DNA of 64,000 nucleotides, taken from JALQUO01 sp964529685 (GTDB taxonomy: Bacteria > Pseudomonadota > Alphaproteobacteria > Rickettsiales > Midichloriaceae). A program made the position numbers and the translations under genes. A model generated the notes under the pieces. It did no database searches, had not been told where the DNA came from, and saw only the letters and a program-made list of their open reading frames with translations. The DNA lies in contig CAZGZC010000001.1 of the NCBI GenBank assembly GCA_964529685.1, positions 186,001 to 250,000 on the forward strand, in the 5' to 3' direction. Within the stretch, counting starts at the first letter, position 1. The number at the start of each line of letters is the position of its first letter. Of the stretch, positions 37,149 through 45,727 are shown one piece after another.

Positions 37149-37790
37149 ATGAAAGAAAATACAGGATTAGAATTAAACACAAGAGAATTAAAAGAAGGAT
37201 TGCTGGAAGAATCAGGACAAAAAATATCTAAAGAACAATTAAAAGCTCTAAAAAGCCGTATAGAAAGATTAATAGAAGTAGGGCAATATGCTAAAATAGA
37301 CTCGAGAAAATTAGAAGGTTTCCTCAAAAGAATGAAAGAAGAAATGACTCTAGAGTATGCAGAAGACATAAAACAAATACTAGAAGAATTAACGCAAGAA
37401 TTGCGGAAAGCAATCATATGTTATGGATATGATGAAGCTATTAAAGAAAAATCTTCTGCAAAAGGGTTTATAGAAGTTGTTGAAAGGATCACATGGAGAA
37501 ATATTAATAAAGAGCAAGCAGCAGAAGTATTTAATGCTATGAGTAGCTGGTATGGAGGCAAAGCAACTCCTGCCAACGAAAGAGAGTGCCACGAAATATT
37601 CAAATCTGTTACTTCCACTGAGAAATTGATCTGTTGTTTCAGTTCTTCAAAGGTAGATAAAGAGACTGTTGCAGGTTTTGTTAGCTATTTAGAGAATTTA
37701 GAGAAACAGAAAGAAGCTGAGACAAATTCACAAAGCAATGCAAGTGGACGTATGATGAATGAAATAGTTGTTGAGATGAGTGGACTCTGA
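37149..37790 (+). CDS. Hypothetical protein, probably truncated by a premature stop
   Basis: A 213-residue polar, helix-rich protein (Glu, Lys, Leu) that I do not recognise. It follows two other unrecognised genes on the same strand. The reading frame continues after the TGA at 37788-37790, through one more stop (TAG at 37845), to 37973. That continuation ends in a basic, Gln-rich tail (KREHRKLRIKR) like those of the neighbouring proteins. The ancestral protein was therefore probably about 270 residues long, and the present protein may have lost its C-terminal tail. Confidence 0.55.
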   Translation: MKENTGLELNTRELKEGLLEESGQKISKEQLKALKSRIERLIEVGQYAKIDSRKLEGFLKRMKEEMTLEYAEDIKQILEELTQELRKAIICYGYDEAIKEKSSAKGFIEVVERITWRNINKEQAAEVFNAMSSWYGGKATPANERECHEIFKSVTSTEKLICCFSSSKVDKETVAGFVSYLENLEKQKEAETNSQSNASGRMMNEIVVEMSGL

Positions 37791-37973
37791 GGAAGAGATA
37801 TCTACTGTACAACCTATTTGCAGAGTTTACTAAAAACGCAGCAATAGATTGTATGGAAAGAAGACAAAATGAAGGATACAATAAATTTTCTCAAAAATCA
37901 ACAGGCGCAAGAAAAGAATAACCAAGCATCTGAACAAAAGCGAGAACACCGAAAATTAAGAATCAAAAGATAA
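37791..37973 (+). pseudogene. In-frame 3' extension of the preceding gene beyond its stop codon
   Basis: The segment is in frame with the gene at 37149 and contains a single internal stop (TAG at 37845-37847). Its last 34 codons, from an ATG at 37869, read as a charged tail including NQQAQEKNNQASEQKREH. This resembles the tail of the 225-residue protein just upstream. It is best seen as the amputated C-terminus, although the 34-codon stretch could also be read as a tiny separate gene. The rest of the spacer to 38107 shows nothing. Confidence 0.5.
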
Positions 37974-38086
37974 GTTTAATGATGATAATTTAGCAACTAT
38001 TTCTTAAAAGATTGTCTATGTTAAAACAACTCATTTTACAAGCTTCGTAGTAGTTGATATAGTGTCATAAATAGCGTTTTGCAAAG

Positions 38087-38113
38087 TTGTAAAATGGGCT
38101 GTACAAATATAAT
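38087..38113 (+). promoter_or_regulatory. Possible promoter of pal-yraN
   Basis: TTGTAA at 38087-38092 and a perfect TATAAT at 38108-38113 are separated by 15 bases, slightly shorter than ideal. The pal ATG follows about 25 bases later. The spacing makes this a moderate prediction. Confidence 0.35.
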
Positions 38114-38137
38114 TATATTTAATAAAAAAATTTATAT

Positions 38138-38638
38138 ATGAGATTCACAAAATTGCTTTTAACTGTCCCAGCACTTTTGAGCTTGGCTGCTTGTTCATGC
38201 GGTAATAAAGTTGCTGACAATACAAATAACTTTGATGATGTCACTACCACTGGTGATGTTGCAGTAGTTGATGTGGTTGAAGGTTCATCTTTCTTTGGTG
38301 CTAATGTGCCTGATAGAGTATTCTTCTCAACAGATAAATCAACTTTAAACCAAGAATCTAAAGCGACACTAACAGCACAAGCTGAAGCATTGAAAGGTAA
38401 AAATTTAAATGTTGTAGTTGAAGGGCACTGTGACGAACGCGGTCCAAGAGAATACAACTTAGCATTAGGTGAGCGCCGTGCTAACGCTTCTAAGCATTTT
38501 CTATGCAGTCTAGGACTGGATCATGATAGCATCAGCACTGTAAGCTATGGTAAAGAAAGACCACAAGTACAAGGTCATGATGCTGAAGCTTGGGCTCAAA
38601 ATCGGACATCTATAACAGTTGTTGGTCAAAACAACTAG
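38138..38638 (+). CDS. pal: Peptidoglycan-associated lipoprotein Pal
   Basis: Pal tethers the outer membrane to peptidoglycan and works with the Tol system in constriction. The 166-residue precursor has a lipoprotein signal ending in a lipobox (LAAC, Cys19) and a short linker. The OmpA-like peptidoglycan-binding domain follows: VFFSTDKSTLNQESKATL, then VVVEGHCDERGPREYNLALGERRANA. The Asp and Arg of the NLALGERRA helix that contact diaminopimelate are present. tolB and ybgF are not adjacent. The next gene starts inside its 3' end. Confidence 0.97.
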   Translation: MRFTKLLLTVPALLSLAACSCGNKVADNTNNFDDVTTTGDVAVVDVVEGSSFFGANVPDRVFFSTDKSTLNQESKATLTAQAEALKGKNLNVVVEGHCDERGPREYNLALGERRANASKHFLCSLGLDHDSISTVSYGKERPQVQGHDAEAWAQNRTSITVVGQNN

Positions 38639-38969
38639 TTATCAACTAGGAGTTGCAGCTGAAGACCTTGCAGCTAAACACTTTAAGGTTCTTGATTTTT
38701 TTCTTATAGCTAAAAGATACAAAACAAAATATGGTGAAATTGATCTAATTGTCAGTAAAAATAATCAGTTAATCTTTGTAGAAGTTAAGGCCAGATCAAA
38801 AAAGATTGTTCTAGAAAATATAATCACTAGAAAGCAGATAGAGAGAAACTATTCTGCAGCTGAGTTTTTTCTATCAGAATTTCCAGAATATTCCACATAT
38901 GACTGTAGATTTGATTTGCTAATTCTCTATCAAAATAGAATTGTTCAACATATATTTAATATTAATTAA
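38619..38969 (+). CDS. YraN family putative endonuclease (UPF0102)
   Basis: A 116-residue protein of the restriction-endonuclease fold. It has the N-terminal LGVAAEDLAAKHF helix and the core YGEIDLIVSKNNQLIFVEVKARSKK, which contains the D-x(n)-E-x-K catalytic pattern. There is no ATG: the frame opens with TTG codons at 38619 and 38622 that lie inside the end of pal, giving a 20-base overlap. A non-ATG start with translational coupling to pal is the simplest reading. The cellular role of the YraN family is not established. Nothing in the sequence suggests inactivation. Confidence 0.85.
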   Translation: MLVKTTSYQLGVAAEDLAAKHFKVLDFFLIAKRYKTKYGEIDLIVSKNNQLIFVEVKARSKKIVLENIITRKQIERNYSAAEFFLSEFPEYSTYDCRFDLLILYQNRIVQHIFNIN

Positions 38970-39051
38970 TATTTATTATTATTGAAGATTATATTTTCTA
39001 GAAAAAGATATAATAAATAAAGTTGTAAGTTCTGCTAAAAACAGGAACTTT

Positions 39052-40056
39052 CTAATCAAATACTTCATCAAGTAATAGCTGAAAATCTCTCGGCAGAGGT
39101 GCCTTAACAGAGATTTGATTATCAAACAAAATGAATTCTATCATCTCTGAGTGCAGACAAAGCTTCTCATGTTGGTGTGGATTAATAGATTTTGAGTTCA
39201 GAATAAACTTCTGCCTTTCATGAGGTGTCATCATTGATCTCACCATCTCAAAATACTGATCATTATACTTATAATCACCAACTATAGGTATGCCTGAAGT
39301 AGCAGCATGAACTCTAATCTGATGAGTTCTACCAGTAACAATTTGAAACTGAATCAAGCTTAGCTTCTCATTGTGTGTTACAACTTGATAATATGAGATT
39401 GCCTCATCTCCATTGTCTGGTGAATAACACATAATTTCCTTATCAAACTTAACCTTTGCTATTGGAATAGAGATTGTACCACCTTGCTTATATGGCACTC
39501 GATTACAGAGGGCTAAGTAGTACTTTTTAATTGTACCTGACTCTTTAAACATTGTAGATAAAGCCTTTGCGGCTCTATCATTCCTAGCCATTACCAAAAT
39601 GCCACTTGTATCACGATCTAATCTATGAACTAGCTTCGGCTTGTTAGGTAGATTAAATTTCAAATAGTTAGACAAGTCATCTATACTAATCTTGACTTTG
39701 TTGCCTCCTTGTACTGGTATGCCAGCTGGTTTATTTAAAATAAGAATATTCTCATCCTTATATATAATATCTCTTATAAGTTGCTCTGCTATTTCTTCAT
39801 GTTTTTTTGTGAATATGATATCTTTACCAGTTTTAGGCTGTATTGCCATAAATAGTTCTACTACATCCCCTGGTTGTAATAAATAAGATGATTTCTGTCT
39901 CTTTCCATTTATTTTTACATTCCCTTTTCTAATTAGTTGAGCTGCAGCTGAGTAAGAGAATCCTAATTTTTTTAAGAACTTTTCAATCTTAATCTTTTTA
40001 TCTTCTTCCACAACAAATATTTTTTTTCCCATTATTTCTGTTATGAGATTTACCAC
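39052..40056 (-). CDS. 23S rRNA pseudouridine synthase, RluC/RluD type
   Basis: A 334-residue enzyme with an N-terminal S4 RNA-binding domain (KIEKFLKKLGFSYSAAAQLI, KGNVKINGKRQK) and a catalytic domain. The RluA-family motif HRLDRDTSGILVMARN holds the catalytic Asp. FQIVTGRTHQIRVHAA gives the substrate-binding Arg and His. The S4 plus RluA architecture is shared by RluC and RluD, and sequence alone does not settle which. An internal ATG at 40032 (MGKKIFVVEED) is an equally good start. A partial copy of its 5' end lies immediately upstream. Confidence 0.92.
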   Translation of the reverse strand: MVNLITEIMGKKIFVVEEDKKIKIEKFLKKLGFSYSAAAQLIRKGNVKINGKRQKSSYLLQPGDVVELFMAIQPKTGKDIIFTKKHEEIAEQLIRDIIYKDENILILNKPAGIPVQGGNKVKISIDDLSNYLKFNLPNKPKLVHRLDRDTSGILVMARNDRAAKALSTMFKESGTIKKYYLALCNRVPYKQGGTISIPIAKVKFDKEIMCYSPDNGDEAISYYQVVTHNEKLSLIQFQIVTGRTHQIRVHAATSGIPIVGDYKYNDQYFEMVRSMMTPHERQKFILNSKSINPHQHEKLCLHSEMIEFILFDNQISVKAPLPRDFQLLLDEVFD

Positions 40057-40100
40057 TACATTTTCATAGCATATAATAATCGAAAGTATATCTCAAACTA

Positions 40101-40207
40101 TAGTTGCAGCTGAGTAAGAGAATCCTAATTTTTTTAAGAACTTTTCAATCTTAATCTTTTTATCTTCTTCCACAACAAATATTTTTTTCCTATTATTTCT
40201 GTTATGA
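40101..40207 (-). repeat. Near-perfect direct duplicate of the pseudouridine synthase 5' end
   Basis: About 107 bases at 40101-40207 repeat 39940-40047 (S4-domain coding start) with only a few differences, including a one- or two-base deletion in the T-run and a changed final base. Orientation is the same as the original. The copy fills most of the space between this gene and the divergent reductase gene, and its edge even supplies an upstream ATG for the reductase frame. The near identity implies a recent event. Confidence 0.9.
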
Positions 40208-40233
40208 TATCGACAATTCTATTGCTATATAAT

Positions 40234-41241
40234 ATGTACTTTGAATCAGATTTACTAATAGTTGGAGCAGGGCCAGTTGGTCTTTTTACTGCATTTCAGG
40301 CTGGGATGCTTAAGATAAATTGCATCATAATTGATAGTCTAGATATTGTTGGTGGACAGTGTTCTATGTTATACCCTGAGAAACCAATATATGATATACC
40401 TGCTTATCCGAAAATCTCTGGATTGGAGCTAATTCAAAAACTTCAAGAGCAGATAAAGCCATTTAATCAACAGATTATCTTAAGTCAAAAAGTTATCACT
40501 ATCGAGAAGTTAGAGAATCACTATTTGATTCATACAAAAGATTCCAATTTTAAAGTAAAATCAGTCATTTTTGCAACTGGTGGTGGTAATTTTACACCTA
40601 ACAGAGCACCTTTAGATGGAATAGAAGAATTTGAAGGTAAGAGTGTTTCCTATAGTATTACTAATATGGAGCAGTTTGCAGGAAAAAAAGTTGTAATAGC
40701 TGGTGGCGGTGACTCTGCAGTAGATTGGGCAGTAAATCTCGCACTAATTACAGCAAAACTATATTTAGTTCACAGGAGAGATAAGTTTAGAGCAATGGCA
40801 AGTAGTTTAGATTCATTACAAAAATTAGTTAAAGAAGGTAAAATAGAGATGATTGTTCCATACCAGTTATCAAAGATTTCAGGAAGTAATGGCATGTTAT
40901 CTATCATTGAAGTGCGGAGTCTTGAAGGAGACTTAAAAGTGCTTGAAACTGATTATCTACTGCCATTCTTCGGCATAGCTATGAATCATAGTGAAATGCT
41001 CACTTGGGGATTGAATTTAACTGGCGATAATAGGTATATTGTAGTTGATCCAAGTACAATGGAGTCAAATTTAACTGGCATATTTGCTGTTGGTGATATA
41101 ACTAATTATCCTGGAAAACTCAAACTAATTTTAACTGGTTTTGCAGAAGGAGCTTTGGCTGTACATAGCGCTTTTTCTCATATAAATCCTGATAAAGCCT
41201 TGCATTTTGAACACTCTACTTCTAGAGGTGTGCCTATTTAA
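40234..41241 (+). CDS. Ferredoxin/thioredoxin reductase-like flavoprotein (FNR type)
   Basis: About 335 residues from the ATG at 40234. The frame is open from an ATG at 40204, but that part lies in the duplicated rluC fragment and does not fit the family. N-terminal FAD motif LLIVGAGPVGLFTAFQAG, then GGQCSMLYPEKPIYDIPAYP, which matches ferredoxin-NADP reductase of the thioredoxin-reductase superfamily. The NADPH motif is VVIAGGGDSAVDWAVNLA. The C-terminal FAVGDITNYPGKLKLILTGFAEGA closes the FAD site. There is no CxxC redox pair of classical TrxB, so a bacterial-type FNR (YumC-like) is more likely. It converges with corA. Confidence 0.9.
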   Translation: MYFESDLLIVGAGPVGLFTAFQAGMLKINCIIIDSLDIVGGQCSMLYPEKPIYDIPAYPKISGLELIQKLQEQIKPFNQQIILSQKVITIEKLENHYLIHTKDSNFKVKSVIFATGGGNFTPNRAPLDGIEEFEGKSVSYSITNMEQFAGKKVVIAGGGDSAVDWAVNLALITAKLYLVHRRDKFRAMASSLDSLQKLVKEGKIEMIVPYQLSKISGSNGMLSIIEVRSLEGDLKVLETDYLLPFFGIAMNHSEMLTWGLNLTGDNRYIVVDPSTMESNLTGIFAVGDITNYPGKLKLILTGFAEGALAVHSAFSHINPDKALHFEHSTSRGVPI

Positions 41242-41242
41242 C

Positions 41243-41264
41243 ATAGATTTAGAGAATAATCTAT
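41243..41264. terminator. Possible bidirectional hairpin between convergent genes
   Basis: The sequence can form a seven-base stem (atagatt with aatctat) around an eight-base loop. It sits between the reductase stop and the corA stop and partly overlaps the end of corA. There is no U-tract, so this is a weak candidate. Confidence 0.25.
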
Positions 41265-42238
41265 AACCAGCCTTTGCGCTTAAAATATCCAAAAGGCATA
41301 GCTGCAGATATAAACATCAAAAAGAGAGCTATTGGGTAACCATATTTCCAATTAGTCTCTGGCATGTGATGGAAGTTCATACCGTATATACTAGCTATAA
41401 GAGTTGGTGGCATAAGAACTGCAGATGCTATAGTAAATATCTTTACAATCATATTTTGTTCTACAGATAGCAAACCTAGAGTTGCATCCAGCAAGAAACC
41501 AATTCTTTGGGAGAGAAAGTTAGCATATTCAGTGAGAGAACCAATTTCTCTAGATATATGTCTTAATCTTAGGCTATGTTCTTTATAAGCTGTTTTCTCT
41601 TTTTCAATCTGTGTAAAATATATAATTAAACGATTGATGCTGACAAGGCTTTCACGACATCTAGAAATAGTGTTTCCTGCCCGTCCAACCTTTGCTATAA
41701 CTTCATTATAGTTGTGCTGACCAGCTTTAGGCTGACTATCTTTATCAAATACATTTTGTGTAAGAACATCAATTTCATTACCAGTTCTCTCAAGAATCTC
41801 ACCAACATCATGAATAAAAATTTCAGTTAGAGCGCTGAGAAGGACAGAAGGAATGGTATAGATTTCTGTATCATACTTGGTCAAGTTAATGAATGTTTCA
41901 ATAATCTCCATTGTACTATAGTGAAGGGTAATCAAACAATTATTTGTCATTACTGATGTAAATGGCATGCCTTCAAAGTGACCATTTTCATTTTCACTAA
42001 CTGTTGTTAATGTCATATAGTAAGCTTCTTTCGACTTATAGAATGGACTCATGACCTCTATTCTACTTATCTCCTCACTAGTTAAAACATCTATATTAAA
42101 GCATTTCTCTATATACTTTTTTTCATCAAGAGATGGTGAATGCATATCAATCCAAACTATATTAGCTGGGAGATTATCTCCTGGGAAAATCTCTTTTTTG
42201 AGAATAAGGCCATTCTGTATCACATAAGCAAAAATCAT
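41261..42238 (-). CDS. corA: CorA-family magnesium/cobalt transporter
   Basis: CorA forms a pentameric magnesium channel. The 325-residue length is normal. A long N-terminal cytoplasmic domain is followed by two C-terminal membrane helices. The first helix ends with the invariant YGMNF motif (Gly-Met-Asn), followed by the short periplasmic loop and the second helix. The basic C-terminus KRKGWL fits. The periplasmic loop after GMN is HHMPETNWKY, which departs slightly from the usual MPE loop. The neighbouring tRNA-Gln is on the opposite strand and divergent. Confidence 0.95.
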   Translation of the reverse strand: MIFAYVIQNGLILKKEIFPGDNLPANIVWIDMHSPSLDEKKYIEKCFNIDVLTSEEISRIEVMSPFYKSKEAYYMTLTTVSENENGHFEGMPFTSVMTNNCLITLHYSTMEIIETFINLTKYDTEIYTIPSVLLSALTEIFIHDVGEILERTGNEIDVLTQNVFDKDSQPKAGQHNYNEVIAKVGRAGNTISRCRESLVSINRLIIYFTQIEKEKTAYKEHSLRLRHISREIGSLTEYANFLSQRIGFLLDATLGLLSVEQNMIVKIFTIASAVLMPPTLIASIYGMNFHHMPETNWKYGYPIALFLMFISAAMPFGYFKRKGWL

Positions 42239-42321
42239 ACCTGAGAGTGAATTTAATTATATAAATAATTCTACCACAGAAAAAGATTATCAGGAACTGC
42301 AAAAATTTTTATTAATACCTC

Positions 42322-42351
42322 TTGATCATTATATATAACTTGTGCTATATG
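42322..42351 (+). promoter_or_regulatory. Possible promoter of tRNA-Gln
   Basis: TTGATC at 42322-42327 and TATATG at 42346-42351 are separated by 18 bases, and the tRNA begins about 15 bases further on. The match to sigma-70 boxes is fair. The DNA is very AT-rich, so chance matches are likely. Confidence 0.35.
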
Positions 42352-42366
42352 TATAAAAAGAGCGAT

Positions 42367-42441
42367 TGGGATGTAGCCAAGCGGTAAGGCAACGGTTTTT
42401 GATACCGTCATGCGATGGTTCGAATCCATCTATCCCAGCCA
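42367..42441 (+). tRNA. tRNA-Gln (anticodon UUG)
   Basis: A complete cloverleaf. The acceptor stem is TGGGATG paired with TATCCCA (one G-U pair), the anticodon stem ACGGT/ACCGT encloses the loop TTTTGAT with anticodon TTG, the T-loop is TTCGAAT, and the 3' CCA is encoded. It is a single gene, with nothing else in its transcription unit. Confidence 0.93.
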
Positions 42442-42489
42442 CTAAAGTTTTTTTGACTTTCTTCATTAGTATCAATAAGCTCGTTATCA

Positions 42490-42638
42490 ATTAGATAATA
42501 TCTAGCATATAATCATGAGTAATTGAATCTTAACAACATTCTCAGTTAAATTATTGCAATATTTAAATTTAATAGTGTATCCTCTAAGAAGTAAATGGAG
42601 ATTATAGGTGCGAAAAGCATACTAAATATGAATTGCTA
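42490..42638 (-). pseudogene. Degraded copy of an internal segment of the AI-2E transporter gene
   Basis: The run catgagtaattgaatcttaa and the following tatcctct, agaagtaaat and gattataggtgcgaa match about 45073-45232 inside the AI-2E family gene in the same orientation, with small deletions and substitutions. It lies 2.5 kb from the source, just after tRNA-Gln, and has no open frame. It is a relic of an internal duplication. Confidence 0.8.
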
Positions 42639-42641
42639 TCT

Positions 42642-43195
42642 AATAAAGAACCGAATCTACTGTAGATTGATCGTAGCCTCTAGATATCTTTGCTTAAATT
42701 TTATAAAGATGGTAACCATATTGGATATATATATTAATTATGTATAGTTTGATTTTCGATATAATCCTCAAATATCTGTAAAATCTTTAAAAAACATATT
42801 GATTTTGGATAATTACTTATCCTGGAATCTCTGATGTATTTAGATTTTTAGTTAATTCATATTAAATTTGGTTTTTGTTATAAAAACTAGCATAAAACTC
42901 AGATCGCATCTTATGCATCATGAAAATTTGTTCAGTAGGTTTTGTGCAGAAACTATATAAAAAACTGCCTTTTATGAAATTTTTCTTAGCCTAAAATTTG
43001 TGCTATTGTTAAATGTTAAGCCAATCATAATAATGCTAATAGGAGCTAAAAAGGTCTTTTGATCTGCGGTACTATACACGCTATAATGAATAATATATCT
43101 AATTAATTCACATTTAGTTAATCTCTAATTTATTAACAAATCACTTAAAAATGCAAAAATATTTTTTGACTTGTTTTATAAAACAAAGAATTTGT
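42642..43195. other. 550-base spacer without recognisable content
   Basis: AT-rich DNA between the AI-2E fragment and tRNA-Arg. Both strands hold only very short frames. I see no homology to neighbouring genes, no hairpin with U-tract and no tandem repeat. It is probably further decayed material. Confidence 0.4.
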
Positions 43196-43272
43196 TGGCC
43201 TGCCCAGAAGGAGTCGAACCCACAACCTTTAGATCCGTAGTCTAATGCTCTATCCAGTTGAGCTATAGGCAG
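43196..43272 (-). tRNA. tRNA-Arg (anticodon ACG)
   Basis: The reverse strand gives the acceptor stem CTGCCTA paired with TGGGCAG (one G-U pair), D-arm AGCTCAACTGGATAGAGC, anticodon stem TTAGA/TCTAA with loop CTACGGA (anticodon ACG, read as inosine-CG) and T-loop TTCGACT. The 3' CCA is encoded. The T-stem has weak pairs. An ACG anticodon requires TadA deaminase, which would be encoded elsewhere. Confidence 0.9.
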
Positions 43273-43490
43273 TTATTTAGAATAAATATATTCTAGATAT
43301 TTTTTTTGTCAATTCATTATATAGAAATATTAATATCTTGATTTGAGATTTAGCTTTAAATGAACATAGAAGCAGAGAATTACCTATCATACTTAATAGT
43401 CACCACTATTTATTTGACCAGTATGGCAAAGAATTAGAAACTCAATAATTTTGAATTTACAGTAGATTTGTAATATAATCTACTTAAAAA

Positions 43491-44729
43491 ATGATCTCCG
43501 ATCGTCACAGTGTTTATCTTGCATGGCTTATTTCTACAGTCTTCTTCTTTTATCAGTACATGCTACGGGTAATGCCAAATATAATGTCAAAGGAGATTTT
43601 TGAAACTTTTAAGATTACAGCTGAGGAATTTAGTACTCTTGGCTCTATAGGTATGATGACATATGGTCTACTACAGATACCAATTGGATTTTTATTAGAT
43701 AGAATAAATTTGAAGAAAGTATCTCTGATAGCAATATTATTATCTATATCTGGCGCAATACTTTTTGGTTTCTCAAGTGAGTTCTATCTTATGCAGATAT
43801 CTCGCTTTATACTTGCAGTTGGATCATCTGCAGCACTAGGCATTGCTCTCAAGATCATCAGTAGTAACTTCAATGGGATGATTAGAAGTTTTCTTTCAGG
43901 ATTAACTCTTACAGTAGGTGTATTTGGTCCAATCTTAGGCGCACAGATAGTCTCATTTGTTCTCCAGTGGCATGACTGGCGAATAGCTGTAGTGATTATA
44001 GGTCTAAGTGGATTTATTTTATTTTTATTAAGCATCATCTTTATTAAAAACTTTAATCATGAAGCTAATGATAGAGGATTTAAAAATATCATCTCACAGA
44101 TCAAATCTGTTTTTACATTACCAATTTTTCTATATTCTGTAATTGCTGGCGGGATCTATGCACCTGTCTGTGTATTTGGTGATTTATGGGGAGTGCGTTT
44201 CCTAAATGCTAAGTTTGGTTTATCTGAAGCAGATGCAATCAATATATCTCTCTCAGCTCTATATATTGGTCTTGCGGTTGGAAGTTTAATTCTTCCATAC
44301 TTGAGTGAGATGATAGGAAATCTTAACTTTGTTATTATTACCACTTTATTGATAAATGCTATCCTGTTCTGTGTAATGATTTTTATTGAAGATATATCTA
44401 TTGATAGTCTATACATTCTTGTGAGTGCTATAGGTTTCTTCTGTGGATCAGAGATGATATGCTTTAATGCAGCATGGAATCTAGTGCCTAAAAGCTGCAC
44501 AGCTCTAACAGTAGGAGTAATAAACTCACTCAGTCTAGTGTTTAATGCAATATTTCAACAAGCAGTTGGATTCTTAATGGATATGATGTGGGATGGAAAA
44601 ACAAATGAATCAGGAATAAGAATCTATTCTGAAGATACATATGTTATGGGTATATCATTAATTCCTATTATTTTATCTATCTGTTTTACAATGAGCATTC
44701 TGCTTATTCGAAAAATTAACACTAGATAA
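43491..44729 (+). CDS. MFS transporter
   Basis: A 412-residue protein with twelve hydrophobic segments. The major facilitator A-motif variant GFLLDRINLKKV lies in the loop after helix 2, and the second half starts near residue 200 (VFTLPIFLYSVIAGGIYAPV). MFS carriers of this size in Rickettsiales include proline/betaine-type and other uptake carriers, but the substrate is not readable here. It converges with the AI-2E family gene, with a 57-base overlap of coding ends. Confidence 0.93.
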   Translation: MISDRHSVYLAWLISTVFFFYQYMLRVMPNIMSKEIFETFKITAEEFSTLGSIGMMTYGLLQIPIGFLLDRINLKKVSLIAILLSISGAILFGFSSEFYLMQISRFILAVGSSAALGIALKIISSNFNGMIRSFLSGLTLTVGVFGPILGAQIVSFVLQWHDWRIAVVIIGLSGFILFLLSIIFIKNFNHEANDRGFKNIISQIKSVFTLPIFLYSVIAGGIYAPVCVFGDLWGVRFLNAKFGLSEADAINISLSALYIGLAVGSLILPYLSEMIGNLNFVIITTLLINAILFCVMIFIEDISIDSLYILVSAIGFFCGSEMICFNAAWNLVPKSCTALTVGVINSLSLVFNAIFQQAVGFLMDMMWDGKTNESGIRIYSEDTYVMGISLIPIILSICFTMSILLIRKINTR

Positions 44730-45656
44730 CCATATGTCTTTCATAATTACTCCAAGTGGTATAGCTAATATCATCCCTGCAATACCAAATAGATAAGAAT
44801 TTACAACCAAACTAAAGATTATCATTAGTGGATGTAAACCAAACCTCGGACCAATCAACCTGGGACTTATAAATAAGTTCTCAACAATATTAACAACTAA
44901 AAACCCGATGATAAGAACTGCAATATGAAAATCTATTCCATACTGCGTTATAGTCATAAGAGATGTTATTACACAGCCTGCAATTGGCCCTATATATGGC
45001 ATAAGATATAGAATACTACAGATAAAACTTAGAGTAATGCTATCTTTAATTCCAAGGATTAAGAGAAGTAAAAGATAATATATTGCATAAAATACAATCA
45101 TGAGTAATTGAATCTTAACGAAATTCTCAGCTAAATTATTTAAATATTTAATAGTTTTATCATTACTCCTTTGTATATCCTCTAGGAAGTAAATTGCGAT
45201 TATAGGTGCGAAGATCATACTAAATATGAGCGATATAAGAGATTGGGTTGAAGATATAATTGCTGTTGTGATAGATGTAATATATCCTGGGATTTTAGAA
45301 ATCGCTATATCTTTTAGGCTTACTATAAAATCATACAACTCTTGATTGATTTTCACTCCTGTTAGATTTAGTGTAGCTACTGATTTAACTATCTCTGATA
45401 ATCTTGCATAGATGAAAGGAATAAATAATAATATGCAAGCTATTAGAGTAATATAAATAATTAAAACTGATAATGGTACTGAAATTTTCCGCGCAATATT
45501 CAAGTGATTAATTAAAAATGACATAATTGGTAACGATATATATGATATTGCAATACCAATAAAAAATGGGGTTAGTGCTGAGCTCACAATATATAAAAAT
45601 ACTATTAGCAATAGAACCAAAAAGATTTTTAAGTTTTTTCTCAGAACTTTAATCAT
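44673..45656 (-). CDS. AI-2E family transporter (PerM/YdiK-like)
   Basis: A 327-residue membrane protein. It has N-terminal helices (about 12-85), a central polar region, and the conserved C-terminal block YGIDFHIAVLIIGFLVVNIVEN, then ISPRLIGPRFGLHPLMIIFSLV. The family name comes from TqsA of E. coli, an autoinducer-2 exporter; many members are instead sodium-proton or permease-like proteins of unknown substrate. No quorum-sensing genes are visible. Its 3' end overlaps the MFS gene. Part of its middle is duplicated near 42.5 kb. Confidence 0.9.
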   Translation of the reverse strand: MIKVLRKNLKIFLVLLLIVFLYIVSSALTPFFIGIAISYISLPIMSFLINHLNIARKISVPLSVLIIYITLIACILLFIPFIYARLSEIVKSVATLNLTGVKINQELYDFIVSLKDIAISKIPGYITSITTAIISSTQSLISLIFSMIFAPIIAIYFLEDIQRSNDKTIKYLNNLAENFVKIQLLMIVFYAIYYLLLLLILGIKDSITLSFICSILYLMPYIGPIAGCVITSLMTITQYGIDFHIAVLIIGFLVVNIVENLFISPRLIGPRFGLHPLMIIFSLVVNSYLFGIAGMILAIPLGVIMKDIWLSSVNFSNKQNAHCKTDR

Positions 45657-45727
45657 AGATAAAACGCTTTAATAAGTTTGTAATATTTCTATTATATACT
45701 TATAATCAATATATAAAAAAATTAAAA

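Noticed and set aside
44673..44729. The overlap of the MFS and AI-2E gene ends as evidence that one is wrong
   Set aside because: Both proteins have normal lengths and family-typical hydrophobic C-termini, so a convergent 57-base overlap is plausible in a compact genome.
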